DNA from: JAAYZQ01 sp034428935
GTDB taxonomy: Bacteria > Chloroflexota > Anaerolineae > JAAYZQ01
NCBI GenBank assembly: GCA_034428935.1
Contig: DAOUHB010000080.1
Coordinates: forward strand, 1 to 25,521
Reading direction: 5' to 3'
DNA: 25,521 nucleotides
Positions 19,171 through 25,521 of this stretch are shown one piece after another (position 1 is the first letter of the stretch; each line of letters begins with the position of its first letter). The notes beneath the pieces were generated by a model. It did no database searches. It was not told the origin of the DNA and saw nothing but the letters and a program-made list of their open reading frames with translations. Both the position numbers and the translations under genes were made by a program.

Positions 19171-20529
19171 CTAGCCCTCCCGGCGCGGCTTCTGAAGCGC
19201 CTCGATCTGGGACGATACCTCGCGCATCAGGTCGACGGGGGCCTGCCCCAGGGTAAAAATCTGTTGCCAGGCAGCCCTGGCCAGGCGGCTCGCCTCGGCC
19301 TGGTTGGCAAAGACCTCGGCGGTGACGGAATAGCCGTTGAGGTGACCGTCGGCAAAGACGGCAATGTCCACGTCCCGGGTCCGGGTGGCAAACTCGCTGC
19401 GCACGATCTCCACCCACTGATCGATGAGCGACGCGCGAGCCGGCTGCAAGAAGTTGGCCCGGGCCATGGCCAGGCCGTACTCGCGGCTGATGAGAAACTT
19501 GACCAGCTCCCAGGCCGCCTCCGGATAACGCGTCCCGGAATAGATGGCAAAGCCGTCGGTGGTGGCCAGCGTGGCCCGCCGCACGGGCCCGGCGGGCATG
19601 GGCGCCACGCCCACGGAGAAATTGGCCCCGGCCAGGATGTCCTTCAGCGCCCAGGAGCCATCCTCCACCATGGCGATCCTGCTGTCGACAAAGGCCCGGC
19701 GCGTCTCCACGTTCTGGACGTCGAGGAAGCTGGCCATCAGCCGGTCGTCCCACATCCGGCCGCGGATCCACTCCATGGCTTCCAGCGAGGGGGGCATGGC
19801 CATCATGCTCAGCGTGGCGTCCGCCGGGTTGACGAAACGCCCGCCCCAGGCGTTGACGTGCACCTGGATCCGGTCCCAGGCAACGTCCATCATGCTGCCC
19901 CAGATCTCGGGCACCCCGGCTCGGTTCCGGTCGCCGCAGACGCGCTTCATGGCGGCCAGGTAATCCTCGTGGTCCCAGGAGGCATCGGGATAATCGACGC
20001 GGCGCGCGTCGAACAGCCCCTTGTTGTAATAGAGCGCCAGGGCCCCGTGGTATTTGGGCAGGGCGAACTGGAGGCCATCGGGGGTAAAGAGCGCGCGGTA
20101 TTGGGCCGGGTCCCACTCCTCGATGGTCTCCCGGTCCAGGTCGGCCCGGACGTAGGGTGCCAGGTCCAGCAGGTAGCCCTGCTGGCCCCAGGCCGGCAGC
20201 CAATCGCAGCAGCCCGCCAGGACGTCGGGGGCCGTCCCCGACTCCATGTCCAGGGGCATCTGCTCCAGCAGGTTCTCGGGATCGGGCGTGTAGAATACCT
20301 GGATGTTGGGGTGGGTCTCGTGAAATTCCTCCAGCATCTGCTGGGCCATCTCCGGGAACCAGTCGGTGCGCCAATCCTGGTAAACGAGCTGGACCTTGCC
20401 ATCCCTGCTTGCCCGCGAGCTGAGGGTGGGGGAACAGGCCGCCAGCGCGGCGCTCGCGGCCGCGGCGCCGGCCAGGCGCATGAATGCGCGGCGCGACAGG
20501 GGTCGAGACTGCCTTCCTTCTGTTGCCAT
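19171..20529 (-). CDS. Tat-exported solute-binding lipoprotein (ABC sugar-type family), without permeases
   Basis: This 452-residue extracellular solute-binding protein has a twin-arginine signal SRRAFM (12-17) followed by a hydrophobic stretch and lipobox LAAC with C32, so it is a lipid-anchored surface protein. The mature part has the family 1 pattern (FPEMAQQMLEEFHETHPNIQ; PDVLAGCCDWLP; ALPKYHGALALYYNKGLFD; AAWELVKFLISREYGLAMA) typical of binders of sugars or other oligomers. No transport permease follows. Instead, the next gene, touching its stop, is a Cache-domain phosphatase. A sensory role, presenting ligand to that receptor, is the inference. The ATG at 20529 is preferred; an in-frame GTG at 20547 is the alternative. 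Confidence 0.88.
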   Translation of the reverse strand: MATEGRQSRPLSRRAFMRLAGAAAASAALAACSPTLSSRASRDGKVQLVYQDWRTDWFPEMAQQMLEEFHETHPNIQVFYTPDPENLLEQMPLDMESGTAPDVLAGCCDWLPAWGQQGYLLDLAPYVRADLDRETIEEWDPAQYRALFTPDGLQFALPKYHGALALYYNKGLFDARRVDYPDASWDHEDYLAAMKRVCGDRNRAGVPEIWGSMMDVAWDRIQVHVNAWGGRFVNPADATLSMMAMPPSLEAMEWIRGRMWDDRLMASFLDVQNVETRRAFVDSRIAMVEDGSWALKDILAGANFSVGVAPMPAGPVRRATLATTDGFAIYSGTRYPEAAWELVKFLISREYGLAMARANFLQPARASLIDQWVEIVRSEFATRTRDVDIAVFADGHLNGYSVTAEVFANQAEASRLARAAWQQIFTLGQAPVDLMREVSSQIEALQKPRREG

Positions 20530-20562
20530 AGGGTCAGACGCCTTCACAGCACGGTTTCCGCC

Positions 20563-20571
20563 AGTATATCA
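20563..20571 (-). promoter_or_regulatory. Extended -10 promoter of the signalling operon
   Basis: On the minus strand TGATATACT provides a TGn extension and a TATACT -10 (20568-20563), with no good -35 at the expected spacing. Transcription would start near 20556, about 27 nt before the ATG at 20529. An extended -10 without a -35 often implies activator control. Confidence 0.5.
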
Positions 20572-20619
20572 CCTGGTGGCCTGCCGCGCATCGGCGTCCA
20601 GGCCCAAATCCCCTCTGTC

Positions 20620-20647
20620 AAAAGCCGCAACCGCCCTCAGAAGCGGC
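20620..20647 (-). terminator. Possible weak terminator after the NACHT gene
   Basis: On the minus strand GCCGC (20647-20643, overlapping the stop codon) can pair with GCGGC (20628-20624), followed by TTTT. A shorter alternative pairing with GGCGG inside the loop also exists. The large loop and short U-run make it weak, so some read-through into the signalling operon is possible. Confidence 0.35.
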
Positions 20648-23600
20648 TAGTACAAATGACGTAGCGCCTCGCCGGCCTCGCCGGAGTAGCCCAACTCCCA
20701 CGGCCGCAGGTCGAGTAGACCTGCCACACACTGCCGGATGGCCTCCGCCAGCTCGGCGTCGGGCAGGCGCGCCAGGCGCGGGCCGATCCAGCGACCGAGG
20801 AGGGCGTCGAGGGTCGAGCCGTCATTGAGGACGATGGGGATCAGGCCGGCGAGGCTGACTTCGTCCCGGCCGGCGGGGCTCGCCCATCGGGCGCTGGCCA
20901 GGTCCTTGTAGGCGCGGCGCACGTCCGGGTCGGGCACCGTGGACAGCTTGTTGTGCAGTGCCCGCAGGTCGGGGGCGTCTTCTGCCATCCAGGTGAGGTA
21001 GGAGTCGACGAGGGCCAGTCGCTCCTGCCGAAAGCTATCGGCGTGCACGCGCCCGGCTATGCCCTGGGCGCCGTCGAGCAGGGAGACGTTCCCTTCCCGG
21101 CCCCATATGGGCTGCCGGGTGCGGGCCGGGTCACCGAACTCGTGGCAGCGGCTCGCCAGGGCCAGGAGCGAGAGGGTGCCAAAGCCGGCAAAGCCGCCGT
21201 CGCATTGGCTGGCTTTGATCAGCTCGTCAAAGGCGTCCTCCCGCCGGCCCTGCCAGAACAGGGCCGCCGCCCGGGCGCTGCCTGCCCGCATGGCCGTCCC
21301 CCACTGGTCGTCGCCGGCGGCCGCTGCGGTCAGGTAGTCGCGCACGTCTTGCAGCCCCGGCAGCCCGGCGTCCATTCCGCGCCGGGCCGCCTCGCCCTCC
21401 AGGATGGAGGGCAGGTCGAGGGCAAAGATGACGCCTTCGCGGTCGAGGGCAACGGCCAGGATGGCCTGCAACCGGACCCGCACCCAATCCACGTCGGGGA
21501 CGGCCAGGCAGGCGCTGGCCAGGGCCACGAGCCCCAGGTCGCGGTAATGAGGGTAGGCGTTGGGGATGACCATGGCCAGCATGTCGTCGATGCCCTGCTG
21601 CCCGATGGGCTCGGATGCCAGGGCGGTCAAGATGTCCGTCAGCGTGGAGGTAAAAAAGGCCGCGTCGGCATCCAGGGTATAGATCCAGACCGTGGCCTCG
21701 CTCGCCGGCTGGTCGCCCACGATGTGGCGATAGCCCTCCAGCCAGCGCCCCAACTCCTGGATCAGCGCCTCCCGCCCGGAGGGGTCCGGAGGCTCGGCGG
21801 TCCTGTACCGGTGGAGGAGCTGCTGCGGGTCATCGCCCGGCGCCAGCGTGGCCAGCCATTCCGCGGCCGTGCGCCCCGCCGCGTCCGTGCGGGCCAGGAT
21901 GCGGGCCGTGTGGGCGCGCAGCGCGTCGGACAGGGGGCTGCTCCACAGGCTGGGCAGGCGCTCGGCCGACTCGAACAGCTTTTGCAGGGTGGCGGTCTCG
22001 CCGCGCACCGCCGCTTCCCAGGCCAGGTAGAGCTGCAGGGCCTCGGCCCACCGGCCGCGGGGCCGGGGCGCGATGCCAAAGAACGAGGCCCGCTGTACCG
22101 CCCGGTCCAGGTTGTCCCGCTTCACGTCGTCGAAAATTGCCCGGGCGATGCTCGACGAGCGCGTGATTCGCCGGTAGAGGCCGGCAAGCTGGAGGACGCG
22201 GCTCACCTGCCCGAGCTGGACGGCCACCTCCACCGCCAGCCGCACGTCGTCCAGGCTCGCCCGGGCGTCGCCCAGCCTCTCGAACTGGGCCGTGCGAAAG
22301 TCGTCGTCCAGGACCAGGGTGTACAGCTCTTCCGCTACCTTGCGCCGTTCCGCCGGGGTCAGGTCCGGCATGAGACGGGCGCGGAGGTGGGCGCCGAGGC
22401 GCTGCAGGCCATAGGTGTCGCACTCTTCCCAATGCCCGCCGTACGAGTCCAGGTAGTAGCGGCAGATGCGGGCGTGCTCGTCGGCCGGCGGCGTGTAAAA
22501 GGGGTTGAGGTCCGGCGCGCCGGCCGCGGCCAGCTCGGGGGTGGCCAGGAAGTCGTTCATGGAGCGGTGAAACAGGCGATAGCCGCCCGGGTCGGGATCG
22601 TACTCGGTCAGGGGCTGGACCTGCTGCAGCAGGGGAAGGACCTCGCCGGCCCTTTTTCCCGTCCAGCCGGGCAGCCGGTCCAGGGGCGCCGCAGGGATGG
22701 CGACGCTGAGGCTGCCCAGCAGCGGCTGGTAGGTGCGCGGCCACCGGCCGTCGGGCTTCAGGTCGTCGCCGTCGGGCACCAGGCGGTGGAGATAGCCGCG
22801 ATAGAGGCCAAAGAGCCCGGGCGGCAGGCCCCCCAGCTCGGCCGGCGAGCGCCGCCCGGAGGCGATCTCGTCCAACAGAAAGGTGACGTACAAGAAGTTG
22901 CCCGCTGCCGCTTCGACGATGGCCTCCTCGGCCCCGGCCGGCGCGCCCATGCGAGACAGGCGGCGCCGCACATAGTCCCGCAGGTCGGCCACGTTCAGCG
23001 CCTGGTAGGCGGGGTCCGACAGATTCAGGCGCCGCGCCCCGGGTAGGCGGTCCAACACCCCGGGATTGTTCCGGCTGGTGAGGAGAAACCGGACGCCCTC
23101 CGGCAGGTCGCCGGCTCCCGCCAGGAGGGTGACGATGTTTGGTGCGGGAAAGTCCAGCGCTTCGTCCAGGCCGTCCACCAGGATCCACGCCTGGAGCCCG
23201 GGGCAGCTTCTTGCCACCTCCACGAGGGGATCGCGCACCAGCCGGTTAAAGGTGTCCCGGGCGTTGCTGGCGTTGACCACAAAGGCCTCGATGTTGAGGG
23301 CGATCATCTGGCCCATGTTGGTGCCGGCCTGCTGGGTGACCGTGTAGCTTGTCGTCGGGTCGTGGAGCTCGCGGAGGGTCCGGGCAAAGGCGGGGAACCG
23401 GCGCGCGAGCTGCGCCGCCAGGCTCTTGGAAAAGGTGACGGGATCGATGGAGCCGCCCAGGTCGGCGCCCACGCAGACGTGGGCCGCGCTCCAGCCCTGC
23501 GACAGGCGCTGCCAGGTCGCCGCTGCCGGGCCGTCGCCGGGGGGCGGGCCGCCGCCTGCCAGCCAGGCAGCCAGGGCCGTCTTGCCCGAGCCCGGCTCGC

Positions 23601-23808
23601 CCGTGACGAGCAGCATCCGCTCGGCGCCGTGCGCCTGCCACAGTTCCACCTCGTCCAGGACCCAGGTCCGGCCGACGAAATCCGCGGCCGCCTTCAAGGT
23701 TTCCCTGGGGATGGGCAGGTCGGGCACGGGCAGGGCAACGGGTGTGTCGCAGGCATGGCAGCACACCTGGTCCGGGGTCAACGGTTGGCCACATCGTTCG
23801 CAGTTCAT
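20647..23808 (-). CDS. Zinc-ribbon NACHT (STAND) ATPase
   Basis: This is a 1053-residue protein. The N-terminal zinc ribbon has cysteines at 3, 6, 16, 17 and 20 (CxxC and CCxxC). The NACHT-type NTPase has Walker A GEPGSGKT (70-77), Walker B AWILVDGLDEALDF (207-220) and LLTSRNNPG (242-250). A helical segment with RLFHRSMNDFL follows, then a long alpha-helical region (about 450-1053) that I cannot assign; it may be the ligand-sensing repeat part. No effector domain such as TIR, nuclease or protease is visible. GAGGAGG lies just before the ATG, and a strong promoter lies upstream. Bacterial NACHT proteins include antiviral sensors and transcription-linked STAND switches; which applies here is open. 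Confidence 0.85.
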   Translation of the reverse strand: MNCERCGQPLTPDQVCCHACDTPVALPVPDLPIPRETLKAAADFVGRTWVLDEVELWQAHGAERMLLVTGEPGSGKTALAAWLAGGGPPPGDGPAAATWQRLSQGWSAAHVCVGADLGGSIDPVTFSKSLAAQLARRFPAFARTLRELHDPTTSYTVTQQAGTNMGQMIALNIEAFVVNASNARDTFNRLVRDPLVEVARSCPGLQAWILVDGLDEALDFPAPNIVTLLAGAGDLPEGVRFLLTSRNNPGVLDRLPGARRLNLSDPAYQALNVADLRDYVRRRLSRMGAPAGAEEAIVEAAAGNFLYVTFLLDEIASGRRSPAELGGLPPGLFGLYRGYLHRLVPDGDDLKPDGRWPRTYQPLLGSLSVAIPAAPLDRLPGWTGKRAGEVLPLLQQVQPLTEYDPDPGGYRLFHRSMNDFLATPELAAAGAPDLNPFYTPPADEHARICRYYLDSYGGHWEECDTYGLQRLGAHLRARLMPDLTPAERRKVAEELYTLVLDDDFRTAQFERLGDARASLDDVRLAVEVAVQLGQVSRVLQLAGLYRRITRSSSIARAIFDDVKRDNLDRAVQRASFFGIAPRPRGRWAEALQLYLAWEAAVRGETATLQKLFESAERLPSLWSSPLSDALRAHTARILARTDAAGRTAAEWLATLAPGDDPQQLLHRYRTAEPPDPSGREALIQELGRWLEGYRHIVGDQPASEATVWIYTLDADAAFFTSTLTDILTALASEPIGQQGIDDMLAMVIPNAYPHYRDLGLVALASACLAVPDVDWVRVRLQAILAVALDREGVIFALDLPSILEGEAARRGMDAGLPGLQDVRDYLTAAAAGDDQWGTAMRAGSARAAALFWQGRREDAFDELIKASQCDGGFAGFGTLSLLALASRCHEFGDPARTRQPIWGREGNVSLLDGAQGIAGRVHADSFRQERLALVDSYLTWMAEDAPDLRALHNKLSTVPDPDVRRAYKDLASARWASPAGRDEVSLAGLIPIVLNDGSTLDALLGRWIGPRLARLPDAELAEAIRQCVAGLLDLRPWELGYSGEAGEALRHLY

Positions 23809-23928
23809 CGTCCTCCTCCTCGCGGCTGGCGCCGCGGCCGGGGCCGTAAAAAGGCTTTGCTATCGGGTCGAGTGGGGGAACGGCTCTGTTCGCGGCCGCC
23901 GGGCGCGGGCCGCGGCGGCGCAGAACAC

Positions 23929-23957
23929 AAGATAGCACAGGTCGTGCCGCTTGTCAA
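23929..23957 (-). promoter_or_regulatory. Promoter of the NACHT gene
   Basis: On the minus strand TTGACA (23957-23952) and TATCTT (23934-23929) are 17 bp apart. Transcription would start near 23922, leaving a very GC-rich leader of about 113 nt before the ATG at 23808. Confidence 0.75.
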
Positions 23958-23980
23958 TGGGCAGTTGGACGAGACCCTGG

Positions 23981-24007
23981 AGCCGCCGTGGGGGCGCCCC
24001 CGCGGCT
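23981..24007 (-). terminator. GC-rich hairpin directly after the SUMF1-like gene
   Basis: AGCCGC (23981-23986) and GCGGCT (24002-24007) form a 6-bp stem around a GGGGGCGCCCCC core, starting 1 bp after the stop codon. No U-tract follows, so it could be a factor-dependent 3' end, a stabilising hairpin, or chance. Confidence 0.3.
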
Positions 24008-24008
24008 G

Positions 24009-25133
24009 CTACTGCTCTGCGGCAACGGAGCGCGCGCAGCGAAACCCGGCCCGCGGATCCAGGCTCCCGTGGGAGGAGTTTCGTGCCGAACAGCGGCTCA
24101 TGTCTTGCACCCAGGCTGCGGTCCCGACCGGATCGTGCCACGGGGAGCCGCGCACGCAGTGATTCCATGGCGGCCCTGGGCCGAGGGGATTGTGCGCCGG
24201 CATGTCCGAGTAGCCACCCCAGTTGTACCAATCGAATATCCACTCCGACGCATTGCCAACCAGATCCATAACCCCGTAGGGGCTGGAGCCCTCGGGATAC
24301 GAGCCAACAGGCCGCAGCCCAGGCGCCCCGGCCTCCGCGGATGTTTCCCGCAAGAGTTGCCAGGCCGCGCTCCACGCCTCCTCAGAGCCAACCCGGGCCG
24401 CCGGCGACAAGGCCTGGGCCGAGACATCGACGTTGCCCCGGCGCGGATCCCAGGCCTCGCCCCAGGGGTACAGGCGGCCATCGGTGCCGCGGCACGCCTT
24501 CTCCCATTCGGCCTCGGTCGGCAAGCGCTTGCCGGCCCACGTGCAATAGGCGTTTGCCTCCTCCCAGCTCACGCCGAGCACAGGGTAGGAGGCCTGCCCG
24601 GCTGGATACTCGTCCCCGGACCAGTAAAGCGGCCCGTCGCGGCCGGTCTCTTGCACAAAGCGGCGATACTGAACGTTGGTAACCTCGTAACGATCGATCT
24701 CGAATGCGTCCAGGGAGACGGCATGCTGGGGGCGCTCGTCGTCGCGTCCCGTGTCGCTGCCCATGAGGAACTCGCCGGCCGGTATGAGAATGCGGCTGCG
24801 GTCCAATGCCACGGCCAATCTCGCCCAATCGGCCGAAGCGTCGAGCCAGCGCAGCAACTCGATCTCGGCCTTTGCATCCTGCTCACCCGGCAGGGCACGC
24901 ACTGCCAGGTCGATCAACTCGTCGAGCCGGGTGGCAGCGTCTCGATAATCCGGATCGAGCGCCGTCAACTCGCGGAACAGCCTGGATGCCTCGGGCCATT
25001 GCCCCGCTGTCGCAGCCGCCTCGGCTGCCGCGTCCATCCTCGACTTTTGCGCTTCTGCCAGCAACAACCTCGCCGCGGCATAGGCCAGCAGCAGCCCCAG
25101 GATCGAGAGCAAGGCCCAACGCAACCTCTTCAT
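24009..25133 (-). CDS. Membrane-anchored SUMF1/FGE-fold protein
   Basis: The protein has 374 residues from the ATG at 25133. Residues 5-26 form one membrane anchor (signal-anchor type), and 30-100 are a helical TPR-like segment (GQWPEASRLFRELTALDPDY). Residues 112-372 form a formylglycine-generating-enzyme-like (SUMF1/EgtB/PvdO fold) domain with IPAGEFLMGSD, DRYEVTNVQYRRFV, VSWEEANAYCTWAGKRLPTE, AEWEKACRG, LYPWGE, MDLVGNASEW and GFRCARS. The paired cysteines that true FGEs carry in the SYxCHxSYC region are absent, so sulfatase activation is unlikely. This fold is often used as a C-type-lectin-like binding or accessory domain next to STAND or kinase proteins. A NACHT gene follows on the same strand, 200 bp away with its own promoter. 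Confidence 0.88.
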   Translation of the reverse strand: MKRLRWALLSILGLLLAYAAARLLLAEAQKSRMDAAAEAAATAGQWPEASRLFRELTALDPDYRDAATRLDELIDLAVRALPGEQDAKAEIELLRWLDASADWARLAVALDRSRILIPAGEFLMGSDTGRDDERPQHAVSLDAFEIDRYEVTNVQYRRFVQETGRDGPLYWSGDEYPAGQASYPVLGVSWEEANAYCTWAGKRLPTEAEWEKACRGTDGRLYPWGEAWDPRRGNVDVSAQALSPAARVGSEEAWSAAWQLLRETSAEAGAPGLRPVGSYPEGSSPYGVMDLVGNASEWIFDWYNWGGYSDMPAHNPLGPGPPWNHCVRGSPWHDPVGTAAWVQDMSRCSARNSSHGSLDPRAGFRCARSVAAEQ

Positions 25134-25186
25134 GGCAATGCTTATGCCTCGACCACCGATTCCTCTTTCGCCGACGACGCCCACCT

Positions 25187-25215
25187 ATTTTGCAGCATGC
25201 GTGCGTTTTTGTCAA
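25187..25215 (-). promoter_or_regulatory. Promoter of the SUMF1-like gene
   Basis: On the minus strand a perfect TTGACA (25215-25210) is followed after 17 bp by CAAAAT (25192-25187). The expected transcript start is near 25180, about 47 nt before the ATG. The ribosome site is weak. Confidence 0.6.
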
Positions 25216-25299
25216 GGGAGCCATTTGTGGGCAGTCCGACGGCCCGCCTTGAAATTGCCTCACCCCCGGATTTGCTGCTTCGGCCCATGATGGGGTACA

Positions 25300-25521
25300 A
25301 TGCGCTCCAGCACGAATCCCCCGGATCGGTCCGGGAAGGGGAGTGAAGACGATGGAGCGGATGGCCTCTACGGCGCCGGCGTTGGATCGGGCACCATCAT
25401 CTCGCCCGATGGCCTGATCCTGACCAACTGCCACGTGGCCGATCCCCTGAGCATGGGCATGTCGCCCTACGATATCCCGCGCATCGACTATCTCGGCGTG
25501 AGCCTGACCATCCGCTCCGAC
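25300..25521 (+). CDS. HtrA/S1-type serine protease, N-terminal part (partial, start uncertain)
   Basis: The frame running off the right edge reads GAGVGSGTIISPDGLILTNC, then HVADPLSMGM. This is the conserved entry of trypsin-like S1C proteases, with the catalytic histidine in NCHVAD. Upstream, the same frame opens only back to ATG at 25300 and gives MRSSTNPPDRSGKGSEDDGA before the protease core. It has no signal peptide and lacks the first strand usually found ahead of GSGTII. A better ribosome site (AAGGGGAG, 25336-25343) precedes GTG/ATG codons at 25343 and 25352, but these are in a different frame that stops at 25412. A deletion or frameshift near 25352-25360 would explain both facts. The family is clear; the start and integrity are not. 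Confidence 0.7.
   Translation, partial: MRSSTNPPDRSGKGSEDDGADGLYGAGVGSGTIISPDGLILTNCHVADPLSMGMSPYDIPRIDYLGVSLTIRSD

Noticed and set aside
20616..20621. TTGACA on the minus strand as -35 of the signalling operon
   Set aside because: No -10-like hexamer lies 16-18 bp downstream; the extended -10 at 20571-20563 is about 45 bp away.
20953..23046. Long plus-strand open frame (697 codons) opposite the NACHT gene
   Set aside because: Antisense shadow caused by high GC at third codon positions; the translated sequence is arginine/glycine/alanine-rich without motifs.
24009..25133. Sulfatase-activating formylglycine-generating enzyme
   Set aside because: The fold motifs are present, but the catalytic cysteine pair region of true FGEs is missing and no sulfatase gene is nearby.

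Overview
The window looks like a GC-rich chromosomal segment from a Chloroflexota bacterium, probably Anaerolineae-like. This is inferred from gene content: a large LuxR-type NB-ARC/TPR regulator, a Tat/lipobox solute-binding protein, Rsb-type partner-switching proteins, a NACHT ATPase, a SUMF1-domain lipid-side protein and palindromic intergenic repeats. Coding is dense, and several genes are preceded by near-consensus sigma-70-type promoters with 17-bp spacers.

Layout. 1-68 is the start of an AT-rich, probably transposase, gene leaving the window on the minus strand. 69-381 holds its leader hairpin and decayed palindromic repeats. 382-2106 (minus) is a tungstate/molybdate-type ABC transporter ATPase and permease, preceded by a structured leader with an intrinsic terminator and a perfect TTGACA/TATAAT promoter; the leader resembles a molybdenum/tungsten-cofactor riboswitch. 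2376-3101 (plus) is a Nudix/winged-helix regulator, probably leaderless. 3114-4151 (minus, LysM plus SurA-like secreted protein) and 4384-6801 (plus, LuxR-type NB-ARC/TPR regulator) diverge from a 232-bp region with a clear promoter for each. 6802-7146 carries two nearly identical 99-bp palindromic repeats and a C-rich/G4-capable tract, followed by a small unknown protein. 7426-9638 (minus) is a CoA-disulfide-reductase-like flavoprotein followed by a double-hotdog thioesterase. 9784-10224 (minus) is a small degenerate receiver protein.

The centrepiece is 10371-20529 (minus), seven genes with gaps of -14 to +23 bp. In transcription order they are a Tat-exported solute-binding lipoprotein, a membrane Cache/PP2C phosphatase fused to an RsbW-like kinase domain, two paralogous STAS anti-anti-sigma proteins, an AAA/TPR STAND-like ATPase, a receiver fused to a thioredoxin-reductase-like flavoprotein without redox cysteines, and a cyclic-nucleotide-domain histidine kinase. 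No transport permease and no sigma factor accompany them, so the cluster reads as a signal-transduction operon that joins periplasmic ligand sensing, partner switching and two-component phosphotransfer.

Upstream on the same strand, under separate promoters, are a zinc-ribbon NACHT ATPase (20647-23808) and a membrane-anchored SUMF1/FGE-like protein (24009-25133). At the right edge an HtrA/S1-type serine protease begins on the plus strand. Its N-terminus looks abnormally short.
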